DNA from: an uncultured Gammaproteobacteria bacterium
GTDB taxonomy: Bacteria; Pseudomonadota; Gammaproteobacteria; Arenicellales; Poriferihabitantaceae
Assembly (NCBI GenBank): GCA_938021685.1
Contig: CALIFM010000172.1
Coordinates: 1 to 6,464 of the forward strand
Length of the DNA: 6,464 bases
Direction of reading: 5' to 3'
Below, in pieces: positions 6,331-6,464 of this stretch. Below the pieces are notes generated by a model, which worked only from the letters and a program-made list of their open reading frames with translations, searched no databases and was not told the DNA's origin. Made by a program: the position numbers and the translations under genes. How positions within the stretch are numbered: the stretch's first letter is position 1; each line of letters starts with the position of its first letter.

Positions 6331-6464
6331 TGCGAGTGCTAGTGTGTGTTATGCCTTCTACTATGTTCATTTTGATTGATTTATATGCTGGATTAAATTG
6401 GCTTAATTCTTTACTATGCTTAGAGTTACTGATGTAGTCATAATAATCATAATTATTTATATTA

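Larger units (their letters stand above)
6254..6464 (-). other. Open frame running in from the right edge; possible C-terminal end of an unrecognised gene
   Basis: On the minus strand, a frame with no stop for 69 codons runs from the window edge to a TGA at 6256-6254, ending 34 bases before the aceE ATG. The predicted peptide contains NNYDYYDYISNS near the edge and has a Lys/Arg-rich tail (RNKLVYNKKMIKRQNK) ending YRVKLVL. In DNA this AT-rich, a 69-codon gap without stops has a chance of roughly 0.4% per frame, so coding is possible. Against it, I recognise no family, the frame uses ATA codons repeatedly, and the low GC fits an intergenic leader. The first in-frame ATG (6370) has no Shine-Dalgarno. 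I favour non-coding leader DNA but cannot exclude a gene tail. Confidence 0.25.

Noticed and set aside
6351..6437. Short plus-strand ORF of 28 codons starting at ATG 6351
   Set aside because: There is no Shine-Dalgarno, the peptide is short and leucine-rich without a known match, and it overlaps the longer minus-strand open frame. Chance is the best explanation.
6438..6453. Two tcataat copies with a 9-base period near the right edge, considered as an iteron or repeat array
   Set aside because: There are only two copies in very AT-rich DNA, with no further units visible before the window ends.

Overview
The window is a minus-strand pyruvate dehydrogenase (PDH) operon. In transcription order, right to left, it holds aceE (E1, 6219-3517), aceF (E2, 3507-2140), lpdA (E3, 2137-347) and the first 110 codons of a YbfF-like alpha/beta hydrolase (331 to the left edge). 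The four genes are separated by only 9, 2 and 15 bases. No strong terminator is visible between them, so one transcript is the simplest reading.

The organism is probably a gammaproteobacterium that is not an enteric. AceE is the homodimeric ~900-residue E1 type and closely follows the E. coli protein as I remember it. AceF, however, has one lipoyl domain rather than three, and E3 carries its own N-terminal lipoyl domain. Neisseria p64k, Xanthomonas and beta-proteobacterial E3 proteins share that last arrangement. No species can be named from the sequence alone.

The genes work together as follows. E1 decarboxylates pyruvate with thiamine diphosphate and reductively acetylates a lipoyl lysine. 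The E2 catalytic core passes the acetyl group to CoA. E3 reoxidises the dihydrolipoyl group with FAD and NAD+. The lipoyl domains of AceF and LpdA are clear duplicates of each other. They share a 32-base stretch around the lipoyl-lysine codon with a single mismatch, although nearby codons have diverged at synonymous sites.

The right edge (6220-6464) is AT-rich, about 31% GC over 6241-6464 by my count, and holds the aceE leader. It contains weak promoter-like and operator-like sequences. It also contains a 69-codon frame, open to the window edge, that may be the tail of an unrecognised gene or may be chance. I found no RNA gene, mobile element, CRISPR array or novel system. The window is mainly a standard central-metabolism operon with an instructive lipoyl-domain arrangement.
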